Shown: in pieces, positions 16,716 to 25,045 of the stretch
Numbering within the stretch: position 1 is the stretch's first letter
Layout: every line of letters starts with the position of its first letter
Origin: Panacagrimonas sp052387695
GTDB taxonomy: Bacteria > Pseudomonadota > Gammaproteobacteria > Nevskiales > Nevskiaceae
Assembly: GCA_052387695.1 (NCBI GenBank)
Contig: JBQTIX010000112.1
Location: forward strand, 1 to 64,000
Length of the DNA: 64,000 nt
Direction: 5' to 3'
The notes under the pieces: generated by a model
What the model was told of the DNA's origin: nothing
Database searches by the model: none
Seen by the model: the letters and a program-made list of their open reading frames with translations, nothing else
Program-made: the position numbers and the translations under genes

Positions 16716-17318
16716 CTATTTTCCTGATTCGGGCAAACCGCCGAGGACCGGCATGGAACCATCGACCGGATTGGGCCACTGCTGCGGCACCCGCTCGATC
16801 CTGTCCACCTCGTAGCCCCAGGTCCCGACGATCTGCGTGTAGCGCGCCAGGGCCTCGTCGCTCATCTGCGGCGCGCGGCTGAACAGCCAGAGAAAATCGC
16901 GTTTGCTGCGCGCCACGATCACGGTGGAGTAATCGGGCTCCAGGTGCGCGATGCGGTACTCGTAGTGGAACGGCCAGTACCAGCCGAAGATCACGTGCCA
17001 CAGCGCGTTGTTGCTGTTCTCGACCACGTGCGCCCGCGGCGTCATCAGCTTGTGCTTCCCATCAAAACCGCCGAGCCGGTTGCGATAGGTGATGGCGATG
17101 CTGCCGTCCTCGTTGAGAGAGTAATTCTCCTGCGCGTTGTGGGCGCCGCCATCGCGCGAGGTCGGGATGTGCGCGATCAAATACCAGTCGCCCATGTAGC
17201 GCTCAAGATCCACCTCGGCCACCTGCGGCACCGGCAGGGGCTCGTCTTCCGTGGAGCCGCCAGCAAAGGGCAGGCAGAACACCAGCGCAGTGGCAAGGCG
17301 CACAAGGCTCGGGGACAT
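16716..17318 (-). CDS. Lipocalin family protein (Blc-like)
   Basis: Lipocalin of 200 residues with an N-terminal signal sequence (MSPSLVRLATALVFCLPFAG). The lipocalin GxW motif is present in VDLERYMGDWYLIAHIP, followed by barrel strands (GSIAITYRNRLGGFDGKHK, YSTVIVARSKRDFLWLFSR) typical of bacterial lipocalins. There is no clear lipobox at the expected site (Cys15 is followed by LPFAGG), so it may be periplasmic rather than a lipoprotein. Such proteins bind hydrophobic ligands or membrane lipids; the ligand here is unknown. Confidence 0.88.
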   Translation of the reverse strand: MSPSLVRLATALVFCLPFAGGSTEDEPLPVPQVAEVDLERYMGDWYLIAHIPTSRDGGAHNAQENYSLNEDGSIAITYRNRLGGFDGKHKLMTPRAHVVENSNNALWHVIFGWYWPFHYEYRIAHLEPDYSTVIVARSKRDFLWLFSRAPQMSDEALARYTQIVGTWGYEVDRIERVPQQWPNPVDGSMPVLGGLPESGK

Positions 17319-17370
17319 CGGACGCTCCGGGTTGAACGGGTCCGCAACATAACGCGCAGGCGGGCCGGGC

Positions 17371-17394
17371 GGATGCGGATGCGGATGCGGACGC
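17371..17394. repeat. Short hexanucleotide tandem repeat (GGATGC)3 GGACGC
   Basis: Three perfect GGATGC units and one variant lie between the lipocalin start and the MITE. The length is a multiple of six, so copy changes would alter only the spacing of the divergent promoter region. The rest of 17319-17649 is occupied by the MITE. Confidence 0.6.
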
Positions 17395-17420
17395 TCCGAT
17401 AATGCGGCCCCTACAATTCG

Positions 17421-17611
17421 GGTAGTGCATCAGTTTGAATTTCAGAACCCCGTTCGGCCCGAGTAGCGCCGGCCCGTTCGTCCCGAGTAGCCGCGCAGCG
17501 GGCGTAACCGAGGGAAGCGTCGCGTATCGGGCACGCCCGGCACCTCGATACGCGGCATTGCTGCGCAATGGCGCTACTCGGTGCGAACGGATTTCAAACT
17601 AATGCACTACC
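17421..17611. mobile_element. MITE-like element, copy 1 (191 bp) with 8-bp target duplication
   Basis: Terminal inverted repeats begin GGTAGTGCATCAGTTTGAA (left) and end CAAACTAATGCACTACC (right). It is flanked by the exact 8-bp direct repeat ACAATTCG (17413-17420 and 17612-17619). The interior contains the palindromic-type CCCGAGTAGC and GCTACTCGG segments and no gene. A shorter related copy is at 24743-24899. An autonomous IS with the same ends is expected elsewhere in the genome. The insertion stops 38 bp before the ABC ATPase start and separates it from its original upstream region. Confidence 0.85.
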
Positions 17612-17649
17612 ACAATTCGCGCTCGCCCCCAAGAACCAGCGATCTTCGC

Positions 17650-18576
17650 GTGCAAGCCATCATCTCGGTCAGGAATCTCGGCAAGACCTACGCCTCGGGT
17701 TTCGAGGCGCTGAAGACGCTGAACCTCGACATCCGGCGCGGCGAGATTTTCGCGCTGCTGGGCCCCAACGGCGCCGGCAAGACCACCCTGATCGGCATCA
17801 TCTGCGGGATCGTCAATGCGACTCGGGGCAGCGTCGTGGCCGATGGTCACGACATCGTGTCGGACTTTCGTGCGGCGCGATCCAGGATCGGACTGGTGCC
17901 GCAGGAACTGAGCACCGACTCCTTTGAAACCGTGTGGGACACCATGTGCTTCAGTCGCGGCCTGTTCGGCCGGCCGGCGAATCCTGCCCTGATCGAGTCC
18001 CTGCTGCGTGACCTCTCGCTGTGGGACAGGAAGGATTCGAAGATCATGACCTTGTCCGGCGGCATGAAACGGCGGGTGATGATCGCCAAGGCGCTGTCGC
18101 ACGAACCCCAGATCCTGTTTCTCGACGAACCCACCGCGGGCGTGGACGTGGAACTGCGTCGCGACATGTGGGCGATGGTGCGGTCGCTGCGCGATCGCGG
18201 CGTCACCATCATCCTGACCACCCACTACATCGAAGAGGCCGAGGAGATGGCGGACCGCATCGGCGTGATCAGCAAGGGTGAACTGATCCTGGTGGAGGAC
18301 AAGGCGCTGCTGATGCAGAAGCTCGGCAAAAAGCAACTCACCCTGCACCTGAAAACCCCGTTGGCGCGCGTACCCGACGCGCTGTCCGGCATCGCGCTGG
18401 ATTTGGCGGCCGACGGCCATCAACTGGTCTACAGCTTCGACGCGCAGAGCGAGGAGACCGGCATCGCCGCGCTGCTGCGCAGGCTGGGCGAGCAGGGCAT
18501 CGACTTCAAGGAACTCCAGTCCAGCCAGAGTTCGCTGGAAGACATCTTCGTCAGCCTGGTCAGCGAGCGCGCATGA
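17650..18576 (+). CDS. ABC transporter ATP-binding protein (ABC-2 type exporter)
   Basis: ATPase subunit of 308 residues with Walker A (GPNGAGKTT), Q-loop (VPQELSTDS), signature (LSGGMKRR), Walker B (ILFLDEPTAGVD) and the switch His (TTHYIEEAEEM). It is in the drug/polysaccharide-export (DRA) class. Start at GTG 17650 gives the usual short N-terminus VQAIISVRNLGKTYASG. Upstream codons in the same frame derive from the MITE end. It pairs with the permease 55 nt downstream through a conserved intercistronic element. The exported substrate is not evident. Confidence 0.9.
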   Translation: MQAIISVRNLGKTYASGFEALKTLNLDIRRGEIFALLGPNGAGKTTLIGIICGIVNATRGSVVADGHDIVSDFRAARSRIGLVPQELSTDSFETVWDTMCFSRGLFGRPANPALIESLLRDLSLWDRKDSKIMTLSGGMKRRVMIAKALSHEPQILFLDEPTAGVDVELRRDMWAMVRSLRDRGVTIILTTHYIEEAEEMADRIGVISKGELILVEDKALLMQKLGKKQLTLHLKTPLARVPDALSGIALDLAADGHQLVYSFDAQSEETGIAALLRRLGEQGIDFKELQSSQSSLEDIFVSLVSERA

Positions 18577-18631
18577 GCACCCCACGAAGTAAAAGGCTAC
18601 TTCGCGGGTTGAGCCCTGGAGGGGCGAGCAC
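18577..18631 (+). promoter_or_regulatory. 55-nt stop-to-start intercistronic element, copy 2
   Basis: It occupies exactly the gap between the ATPase TGA (18574-18576) and the permease ATG (18632). It is identical at 46 of 55 positions, with no gaps, to 3591-3645 read on the minus strand. The 7-bp hairpin is kept (CGAAGUA pairing with UACUUCG), with one compensatory change (A-U in copy 1, G-C here) and two G-U to A-U changes. The 3' part GGAGGGGCGAGC supplies the permease ribosome-binding site. Confidence 0.6.
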
Positions 18632-19405
18632 ATGAACCCGCACATCAATCTGTATGCGATCCGCGCCATCTATCGCTTCGAGATGTCCCGCACCTTTCGC
18701 ACCCTGACGCAGAGCATTGCCTCGCCGGTGCTCTCGACCTCGTTGTACTTCGTGGTGTTCGGCGCCGCCATCGGTTCACGCGTCGGCGATATCGACGGCA
18801 TCAGTTATGCGGCCTTCATCATCCCCGGCCTGATCATGCTGGCGCTGCTCAACGAGAGCGTTTCCAACGCCTCGTTCGGCATCTTCATGCCCAAGTATTC
18901 CGGCACCATCTACGAGCTGCTGTCGGCACCGGTCTCGGCTGTCGAGGTGGTCACGGGGTACGTGGGCGCGGCGGCGAGCAAGTCGGTGATCCTGGGCCTG
19001 CTGATCCTGGCCACGGCACGCGTGTTCGTGGACTACGGGATTGCGCACCCGGTCTGGATGGTGTTCTTTCTGGTGCTCACGGCGGTCACGTTCAGCCTGT
19101 TCGGTTTCGTCATCGGCATCTGGGCGGATAACTGGGAGAAGTTGCAGGTGATCCCGCTGATGATCATCACGCCGCTGACGTTTCTCGGCGGCAGTTTCTA
19201 CTCCATCAGCATGCTGCCGCCGATCTGGCAGAAGATCACCCTGTTCAACCCGGTGGTGTACCTGATCAGCGGGTTTCGCTGGAGTTTCTACGGCGTCGCC
19301 GACGTGGACCTCAGGATCTGCGTGGCCGCGATCCTGGCTTTCCTTGCCCTGTGCCTCGCGGCAGTGGGGTGGATCTTCCGCACCGGGTACCGGCTCAGGA
19401 CCTGA
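18632..19405 (+). CDS. ABC-2 type transporter permease
   Basis: Membrane subunit of 257 residues with about six hydrophobic segments (for example YAAFIIPGLIMLALLNE, SVILGLLILATARVFV, MVFFLVLTAVTFSLFGFVIG and the C-terminal AILAFLALCLAAVGWIF). It matches the ABC-2 permease family in length and in the motif PLTFLGGSFYSISMLPPIWQ. It forms an exporter with the upstream ATPase. It ends 17 bp from the convergent peptidase gene. Confidence 0.9.
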   Translation: MNPHINLYAIRAIYRFEMSRTFRTLTQSIASPVLSTSLYFVVFGAAIGSRVGDIDGISYAAFIIPGLIMLALLNESVSNASFGIFMPKYSGTIYELLSAPVSAVEVVTGYVGAAASKSVILGLLILATARVFVDYGIAHPVWMVFFLVLTAVTFSLFGFVIGIWADNWEKLQVIPLMIITPLTFLGGSFYSISMLPPIWQKITLFNPVVYLISGFRWSFYGVADVDLRICVAAILAFLALCLAAVGWIFRTGYRLRT

Positions 19406-19422
19406 GGCCGGGTCAGATCGCG

Positions 19423-21609
19423 TTACTCGCGCCGACCCGCCAGGGCGAGTGCGAACGCGTATGTCTGAGCCCGCTCGCGCAAGCGCTCGAAACGCCCCGA
19501 CTTGCCGCCATGACCGGCCTGCATGTTCACGCGGAACAGGATCGGCGTCTGCGGCGTGGTGTCGGCGGCGCGCAGCCTCGCCACCCACTTCGCCGGTTCG
19601 TAGTACTGCACCTGCGAGTCCCACAGTCCGCTGGTGACATACATCGCCGGGTAGTCGTGCGGCTTCACGTTGTCGTACGGGGAGTAGGTCAGCATGTAGT
19701 CGTAGGAGCGCTTGTCCCTGGGGTTGCCCCACTCGTCGAACTCGCCGGTGGTCAGCGGGATGCTCTCGTCGAGCATCGTGGTGACGACGTCGACGAACGG
19801 CACGCCCGCGACGATGCCGCGGTACTTTTCCGGCGCCATGTTGCTGATGGCACCCATCAGCAGGCCGCCCGCGCTGCGGCCCTCGGCGAACACCTGGTCG
19901 CGCGCGCCGTAACCGCCAGCGACGAGGAAATCGGTGGCGTCGATGAAGTCGGTGAAGGTGTTGCGCTTGTTGAGCAGGCGCCCGCCTTCGTACCAGGCGC
20001 GGCCCAGTTCCTGACCGCCGCGGACGTGGACGATGGCATAGACAAAGCCACGATCAAGCAGCGCCAGCCGATCGCTGTCGAACGCCGGGTCGGATGATTC
20101 GCCATAAGACCCGTAGGCGTAGAGGTATAACGGCGCGCTGCCGTCCCGAGCCGTCGATTTCCGATAGACGAGGGACACCGGCACCAGGGTGCCGTCGCGA
20201 GCCTTGGCGTGAACATATTCGGTGACGTACGCCGCCGCATCGAAACCGCCCAGCACCGTCTCGACCTTGCGCACCGTCCGTGCGCCGCTTGCCAACTCGT
20301 AGTCGATGACGGTGTCGGGCGTCGTCATCGACTGGTAGACGTAGCGCAGGCTGGGGCTGTCGAGTTCGGGCGTTTCCAGCAGGGTCGCGGTATAGGCCGG
20401 CTCCGTGGCATCGATCAGTGACGCTTTTGAACCCTTGGCCCAGGGCAGGATACGGACCTTGCGCAGGCCGCCGCTGCGCTCGTTGACCGCAAGGTGGGTG
20501 TTGAAGATGTCGAAGCCTTCGACGAAGGCATCGGCGCGATGCGCCATCACTTCCACCCAGGTCCCACGGTCTGCACTGCTCGCAACCGGTGCACGCAGGA
20601 TGCGGAAATTGGGCGCGTCGGAGTTGCTGCGGATGATGAAGTCCTCGCCCAGATGCTCGGCCGAATACTCGTGGCGGGGCTCGCGCGGCAGGATCGGCCG
20701 AAACGCCAGGGGAAGCGCAGTCGCGTCGGCGAAATGCTGTTCGGAACTGTCCGCGCTGCCGCAGTACACGAATACGTATCGACCCGACTTGGACCGACCC
20801 ACACCGATACCGAAGGTATTGTCGTTTTCCACGTAGACGATCGGATCGGCCTTCATCGGCTCGCCGACGCGGTGTGCCCGCACGCGGTAGCCCAGCAGGG
20901 TGACCGGATCGATCTCGGTGTACAGCACGGTGGCGTTGTCGTTGAGCCAGGCAAGATCGCCCTGCACGGGCGCGATCGAGTCGGCCAGCACTTCGCCGGT
21001 GACCAGGTTCTTGATGCGCACGACGAACTCGCGGCGACCCACTGTGTCCTCGGCATAGGCGAGCCAGCGATTGTCCGGGCTCACCGTGAGCGCTGCGAAC
21101 TCGAAGTAGGCGTGGCCGACGGCCAGTACGTTGCCGTCCAGCAGCACCTGCTCGGGGGCATCGAGCCTGGCCTTTCGGCGTGCGTGGATCGCGTGTTCCT
21201 TGCCGCGCTCGTAGCGCGTGTAGTACCACCAGCCGTTGTCGAACACCGGCGCGGAACGGTCCTCCTCCTGGATATGGCTGCGCATCTCTTCGTTGACACG
21301 ATCTTCCAGTCCGTGCAGCGGCGCGGTCATCGCCTTGACATAGGCGTTCTCCGATTCGAGGTAGGCGAGCATCTCGGGGTTCTCCCGAGTGTCGTCGCGC
21401 AACCAGTAGTAGGGGTCGTTGCGATCACCCGCCGGCGCCGACACGACGTGCGGCTTCCGAGCTGCCTGAGGCGGCGTGACTCCCGTCGGCCAGGGCTTCT
21501 GGACGGGTGGCGCCGGGTCGGTTGACGGGGCCGCTGGGATCTTGACGCAGGCCGCGAGCACCGCGACCAGCAGCAGACCCGGAGCGCGACCGTGGATGTG
21601 CTTGCTCAT
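19423..21609 (-). CDS. ptrB: Oligopeptidase B-like S9 serine peptidase, putative lipoprotein
   Basis: Prolyl-oligopeptidase-family enzyme of 728 residues, closest in motifs to oligopeptidase B. The beta-propeller covers roughly the first 430 residues (NDPYYWLRDDTRENPEMLAYLE). The C-terminal hydrolase domain has nucleophile GRSAGGLLMG, acid in YSPYDNV and His in QAGHGGKSGR. The chosen start at 21609 yields MSKHIHGRAPGLLLVAVLAAC, a lipoprotein signal with Cys at the end of LLVAVLAAC, so the enzyme is probably anchored in the periplasm. Most oligopeptidase B enzymes are cytosolic. The open frame extends upstream to 21729, without a signal there. Confidence 0.9.
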   Translation of the reverse strand: MSKHIHGRAPGLLLVAVLAACVKIPAAPSTDPAPPVQKPWPTGVTPPQAARKPHVVSAPAGDRNDPYYWLRDDTRENPEMLAYLESENAYVKAMTAPLHGLEDRVNEEMRSHIQEEDRSAPVFDNGWWYYTRYERGKEHAIHARRKARLDAPEQVLLDGNVLAVGHAYFEFAALTVSPDNRWLAYAEDTVGRREFVVRIKNLVTGEVLADSIAPVQGDLAWLNDNATVLYTEIDPVTLLGYRVRAHRVGEPMKADPIVYVENDNTFGIGVGRSKSGRYVFVYCGSADSSEQHFADATALPLAFRPILPREPRHEYSAEHLGEDFIIRSNSDAPNFRILRAPVASSADRGTWVEVMAHRADAFVEGFDIFNTHLAVNERSGGLRKVRILPWAKGSKASLIDATEPAYTATLLETPELDSPSLRYVYQSMTTPDTVIDYELASGARTVRKVETVLGGFDAAAYVTEYVHAKARDGTLVPVSLVYRKSTARDGSAPLYLYAYGSYGESSDPAFDSDRLALLDRGFVYAIVHVRGGQELGRAWYEGGRLLNKRNTFTDFIDATDFLVAGGYGARDQVFAEGRSAGGLLMGAISNMAPEKYRGIVAGVPFVDVVTTMLDESIPLTTGEFDEWGNPRDKRSYDYMLTYSPYDNVKPHDYPAMYVTSGLWDSQVQYYEPAKWVARLRAADTTPQTPILFRVNMQAGHGGKSGRFERLRERAQTYAFALALAGRRE

Positions 21610-21707
21610 GAGAGTTCTCGACGAAGGCTGGGTCGGTACGGCGAAGCTACTCCAAACAGCGGAAGGTGGGGCTCCGTCATTTGCCCACACTCTTGCCCGC
21701 CGCCGAT

Positions 21708-21726
21708 TTATTCCAATCAGGAATAA
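21708..21726. promoter_or_regulatory. Palindrome TTATTCC-N5-GGAATAA, candidate operator
   Basis: A perfect 7-bp inverted repeat with a 5-bp spacer lies in the 234-bp AT-richer region upstream of the oxyanion porin and divergent peptidase. The layout fits a LysR-type or similar operator. Because the downstream genes include a sulfate-type binding protein, a CysB-like or oxyanion-responsive regulator is possible, but this is inference. Confidence 0.4.
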
Positions 21727-21843
21727 CAAGGCGCTAATTCGCAGCGTGCCGATAGCTAAAGTTCTTCCTCAATATTCTTTTGAGGACTTAAAAACCTCGT
21801 TCATGATGCCTGCCACTTCTAACCAAGCAGCGGGAGGCCGTAG

Positions 21844-23394
21844 GTGGACATCAATGGGGTTTTATTGAAGGGCGATCAATTTCGGGTCAGCACGCAGCGC
21901 CTGACGCAGGCGCTCCTGGTCGCGGCTTTCGTCGGCGCGCCGGTCGCGGCGATCGCGGCGCCGAGTGCCGAGGAACTCGACCAGCGCATCAAGATTCTCG
22001 AGCGCCAGCTCGAAATCCAGAAAGAAGAAGCCGAGACCAAGGCCAAGGACGCCTCGACAGCGAGCTTTGGCGACAAGGGCCTGTCGGTAAAGAAGGGCGA
22101 CTTCGAACTCAAGTTCAAGGGCCTGATCCAGGCCGATGTGCGCGCCTTTACCGGCGACGAGGCCCCTCGCTTCAACGACACCGCCACCTTGCGCCGCCTG
22201 CGTCCCACGTTCGAGGGCACGCTGGGCAAGCTGGTCGGCTTTCGGCTGACGCCGGAATTCGCAGGCACCGGCGCGGGCGACGTGGCGGGCAGCAACAGCA
22301 TCGTTGACGCCTACATCGACATCAAGTTCGACCCCGCCTTCACGCTGCGCGCGGGCAAGGTCAAAGGTCCCGTGGCTTTGGAGCGCCTCCAGTCCGGCGG
22401 CGCACTCAACTTCGTCGAACGCGGCTTCGTCACCGAACTGGCCCCGAATCGCGACCTTGGAATCCAGTTCCAGGGCGAGCTGCTCGGCTCCACGGTCAGC
22501 TACACCCTGGGCTATTACAACGGCACCGCCGACGGTCGCGACGTGGTGACCAACGACGGCGACAACCGCAAGGAAGTGGGCGCGCGGCTATTCTTCGAAC
22601 CGTTCAAGAACGAACCCGGTTTCCTGCAGGGCTTCGGCTTCGGCGTCGGCAGCAGCTTCGGCACCAAGGAACAGCCCCCGGTCACCGACGTCAACAACGC
22701 CACCCAGGTCAGCGGCTATTCGACGACCGCCAACGGCTTTCTGCCGCGCTATCGCACGCCGGGTCAGAACACGTTCTTCTCCTACAGCAGCGCGCGTTCG
22801 CCCTCGGCAGCCAGCGCGACCACGGCGGTCTCGGGTCGCACCGGCGTCTTCGCAAGCGGCGATCACCTGCGCATCTCGCCGCAGCTCTACTTCTATCGCA
22901 ACAGCTTCGGCCTGCTCGGCGAATACATCACTTCGGAGCAGGACCTGGCCATCGGCACGCTCGCCGGCGGCGTCAACGGCACCGCACCGGGTACGGATCT
23001 GGCCTTCACCGAGGAGTCGCTGGAAAACACCGCCTGGCAGGTCGTCAGCACCTACGTGCTGACCGGCGAGGACGCGAGCTTCCGCGGCGTGGTCAAGCCG
23101 ACCAATGCCTTCACCGTCGGCGGCCCCGGCTGGGGCGCTTTTGAACTGGCGCTGCGTTATGGCGAGCTGGAAATCGACGAGGACGCCTTCCCGGCTTTCG
23201 CCTCGGCCAACACCGCGGCAGAAAAAGTCAGCAGCTACAGCGTCGGCATCAACTGGTACCTGACCAGCAACCTCAAGGCGGTTCTCAACTACAGCCAGAC
23301 CGAGTTCGACGGCGGAGCCGGCCTGACGGCGTCCACCGCAACCGATCGCGAGGACGAGAAGGCCGTGTTCGGCCGCTTCCAGGTCTCGTTCTGA
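21844..23394 (+). CDS. OprO/OprP-like phosphate/oxyanion-selective porin
   Basis: Outer-membrane porin of 516 residues. After a signal sequence (LTQALLVAAFVGAPVAAIAA) a short coiled-coil segment follows (EELDQRIKILERQLEIQKEE), as in phosphate-selective porins. Barrel strands with the motif FELKFKGLIQADVRAFTGD and the C-terminal VFGRFQVSF are typical of OprO/OprP. The start is taken at GTG 21844 because GGGAGG lies just upstream; no in-frame ATG precedes the signal. It is upstream of the sulfate-type binding protein, suggesting uptake of an anion such as sulfate. Confidence 0.82.
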   Translation: MDINGVLLKGDQFRVSTQRLTQALLVAAFVGAPVAAIAAPSAEELDQRIKILERQLEIQKEEAETKAKDASTASFGDKGLSVKKGDFELKFKGLIQADVRAFTGDEAPRFNDTATLRRLRPTFEGTLGKLVGFRLTPEFAGTGAGDVAGSNSIVDAYIDIKFDPAFTLRAGKVKGPVALERLQSGGALNFVERGFVTELAPNRDLGIQFQGELLGSTVSYTLGYYNGTADGRDVVTNDGDNRKEVGARLFFEPFKNEPGFLQGFGFGVGSSFGTKEQPPVTDVNNATQVSGYSTTANGFLPRYRTPGQNTFFSYSSARSPSAASATTAVSGRTGVFASGDHLRISPQLYFYRNSFGLLGEYITSEQDLAIGTLAGGVNGTAPGTDLAFTEESLENTAWQVVSTYVLTGEDASFRGVVKPTNAFTVGGPGWGAFELALRYGELEIDEDAFPAFASANTAAEKVSSYSVGINWYLTSNLKAVLNYSQTEFDGGAGLTASTATDREDEKAVFGRFQVSF

Positions 23395-23442
23395 TCCCTT
23401 ACGCACCCCGCCCTTCTTCTTGTCCCCCGAGCATCGATTCCC

Positions 23443-24438
23443 ATGAAACGCACGCTTCTTGTCTCCCTGGCAGCCGCGCTGCTGCTTCCTCTGACCGCGC
23501 ATGCGGCCAGCATTGATCTACTGAACGTCTCCTACGACCCCACGCGCGAGCTGTACAAGGACGTCAACGCCGCCTTCGCCGAACAGTGGAAAAAGGAGAC
23601 CGGAGACAGTCTCAACATCAAGCAGTCGCACGGCGGCTCGGGCAAGCAGGCGCGTTCGGTGATCGACGGTCTGTCGGCTGACGTGGTGACCCTGGCCCTG
23701 GCCAGCGACATCGATGCCATCGTCAAGAACGGCAAGCTGCTGCCCGCCAACTGGCAGACGCGCCTGCCGCACAACAGCTCGCCCTACACCTCGACGATTG
23801 TCCTTCTCGTGCGCAAGGGCAATCCCAAGGGCATCAAGGACTGGGGTGATCTGATCAAGCCCGGCGTGTCGATCATCACGCCCAACCCCAAGACCTCGGG
23901 CGGCGCGCGCTGGAACTACCTCGCGGCTTATGCCTGGGCAAAAAAGGCCTACGGCGACGACGACAAGGCCAGGGAGTTCCTTGGCAAGCTGTTCAAGAAC
24001 GTGCCGGTGCTGGATTCCGGCGCGCGCGGCTCGACCACCACGTTCGTGCAGCGCGGGATCGGCGACGTGCTGCTGGCCTGGGAAAACGAGGCTTTCCTGT
24101 CGATCGAGGAATTCGGCGCCGACAAGTTCGAGATCATCGTGCCCTCGCTGTCGATCCTGGCGGAGCCGCCGGTCACCATCGTGGACAAGGTGGTGGACAA
24201 GCGCGGCACACGCAAGGTGGCCGAGGCTTACCTGAAATTCCTCTACACCCCGCAGGGCCAGGAACTGGCCGGCAAGCACCACTACCGGCCGACCGACGAA
24301 GCCGTGGCGGCCAAGTATGCGAGCAAATTCCCCAAGCTCGATCTCGTAACGATCGCCGACTTCGGCGGTTGGGCCAAGGCTCAACCCGAGCACTTCGGCG
24401 AAGGCGGCGTGTTCGACCAGATCTACGCCGCCAAATAG
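23443..24438 (+). CDS. sbp: Sulfate/thiosulfate ABC transporter binding protein (Sbp-like)
   Basis: Periplasmic anion-binding protein of 331 residues. It has a signal peptide (MKRTLLVSLAAALLLPLTAHA) and strong family motifs: LLNVSYDPTRELYKDVN, the anion-contacting QSHGGSGKQARSVIDGLSAD, TPNPKTSGGARWNYLAAY and TYLK-type C-terminal features (AEAYLKFLYTPQGQELA). No CysTWA permease or ATPase genes accompany it; two molbindin-like proteins do. The ligand is most likely sulfate, though another tetrahedral oxyanion is possible. Confidence 0.92.
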   Translation: MKRTLLVSLAAALLLPLTAHAASIDLLNVSYDPTRELYKDVNAAFAEQWKKETGDSLNIKQSHGGSGKQARSVIDGLSADVVTLALASDIDAIVKNGKLLPANWQTRLPHNSSPYTSTIVLLVRKGNPKGIKDWGDLIKPGVSIITPNPKTSGGARWNYLAAYAWAKKAYGDDDKAREFLGKLFKNVPVLDSGARGSTTTFVQRGIGDVLLAWENEAFLSIEEFGADKFEIIVPSLSILAEPPVTIVDKVVDKRGTRKVAEAYLKFLYTPQGQELAGKHHYRPTDEAVAAKYASKFPKLDLVTIADFGGWAKAQPEHFGEGGVFDQIYAAK

Positions 24439-24447
24439 GAGCCCCTC

Positions 24448-24666
24448 ATGTCCATCGCAGCGGTCAATACGCGTAACCAGTTCGCCGGCAAGGTGATCAA
24501 CATCTCGGTGGGACAGATCGTCTCCGAGGTCGAGATCGAAACGATGGCCGGCGTCGTCAGCGCCGTCGTCACCACCAGCTCCGTGAGCCGGTTGCGACTC
24601 AAGGTTGGCGACTCGGCCCTGGCCTTGTTCAAGGCCACCGAGGTGATGGTCGCGAAGCTCGACTGA
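24448..24666 (+). CDS. TOBE-domain molbindin-like protein 1
   Basis: A 72-residue single Mop/TOBE domain (VNTRNQFAGKVINISVGQIV, SEVEIETMAGVVSAVVTT, LKVGDSALALFKATEVMV). Molbindins of this type assemble as oligomers and bind molybdate, tungstate or sulfate in the cytoplasm. An SD (AGGAG) precedes the ATG and the gene starts 10 bp after the binding protein, so they are cotranscribed. A paralogue is at 25801-26031. Confidence 0.88.
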   Translation: MSIAAVNTRNQFAGKVINISVGQIVSEVEIETMAGVVSAVVTTSSVSRLRLKVGDSALALFKATEVMVAKLD

Positions 24667-24742
24667 GAGACTGTGAAAAATTCGCCCACCTACTGCGGAC
24701 GCCGCTGCACGCCCACGGCGGCGTTGCGGTACGCGAAAAATG

Positions 24743-24899
24743 GGTAGTGCATCAGTTTGAATTCCAGAACCCCGTTCGGCCCGAGTCGAGTAGCGCCGCG
24801 AAGCGTCGCGTATCGAGGGCACGCCCGGCACCTCGATACGCGGCATTGCTGCGCAATGGCGCTACTCGGTGCGAACGGATTTCATACTGATGCACTACC
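24743..24899. mobile_element. MITE-like element, copy 2 (157 bp)
   Basis: Ends GGTAGTGCATCAGTTTGAA and TTCATACTGATGCACTACC are near-perfect inverted repeats. The interior is closely related to the copy at 17421-17611 but about 34 bp shorter, lacking one CCCGAGTAGC unit. Flanks GAAAAATG and GAAAAAAG form an 8-bp duplication with one mismatch. An internal inverted pair GCGTATCGAGG / CCTCGATACGC is also present. Confidence 0.82.
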
Positions 24900-24900
24900 G

Positions 24901-24939
24901 AAAAAAGCCGTCATTTGGTCCACCAAACTCGGCTTTTTT
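24901..24939. terminator. Hairpin with T-run, probable bidirectional terminator
   Basis: AAAAAAGCCG (24901-24910) pairs with CGGCTTTTTT (24930-24939), with an inner TTTGGT/ACCAAA pair. The T-run after the stem fits an intrinsic terminator for the porin-sbp-molbindin transcript, but the MITE now separates it from that operon by about 160 bp. It also forms the centre of the larger palindromic repeat. Confidence 0.6.
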
Positions 24940-25045
24940 CGCGCAGCCCGCCTTGCCGTGAACGCGCAGCGACGCCCTCGCTACGGTGTTCGATTTTCTC
25001 ACAGCCTCTGATCGGAAAATCCCCGCCCCTCGCCGCCCCTCGCCC

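Larger units (their letters stand above)
24666..25010. repeat. Large palindromic repeat interrupted by MITE copy 2
   Basis: The left arm (about 24666-24741, starting AGAGACTGTGAAAAATTCG) and the right arm (about 24934-25010, ending ATTTTCTCACAGCCTCT) are imperfect inverted copies over about 75 bp. The MITE at 24743-24899 lies at the inner end of the left arm, before the central hairpin. The whole 24667-25045 stretch is therefore repeat DNA with no gene of its own. Confidence 0.65.

Noticed and set aside
17371..17394. Hexanucleotide repeat as a phase-variable switch
   Set aside because: Only about four units and intergenic; too short to support a phase-variation claim.
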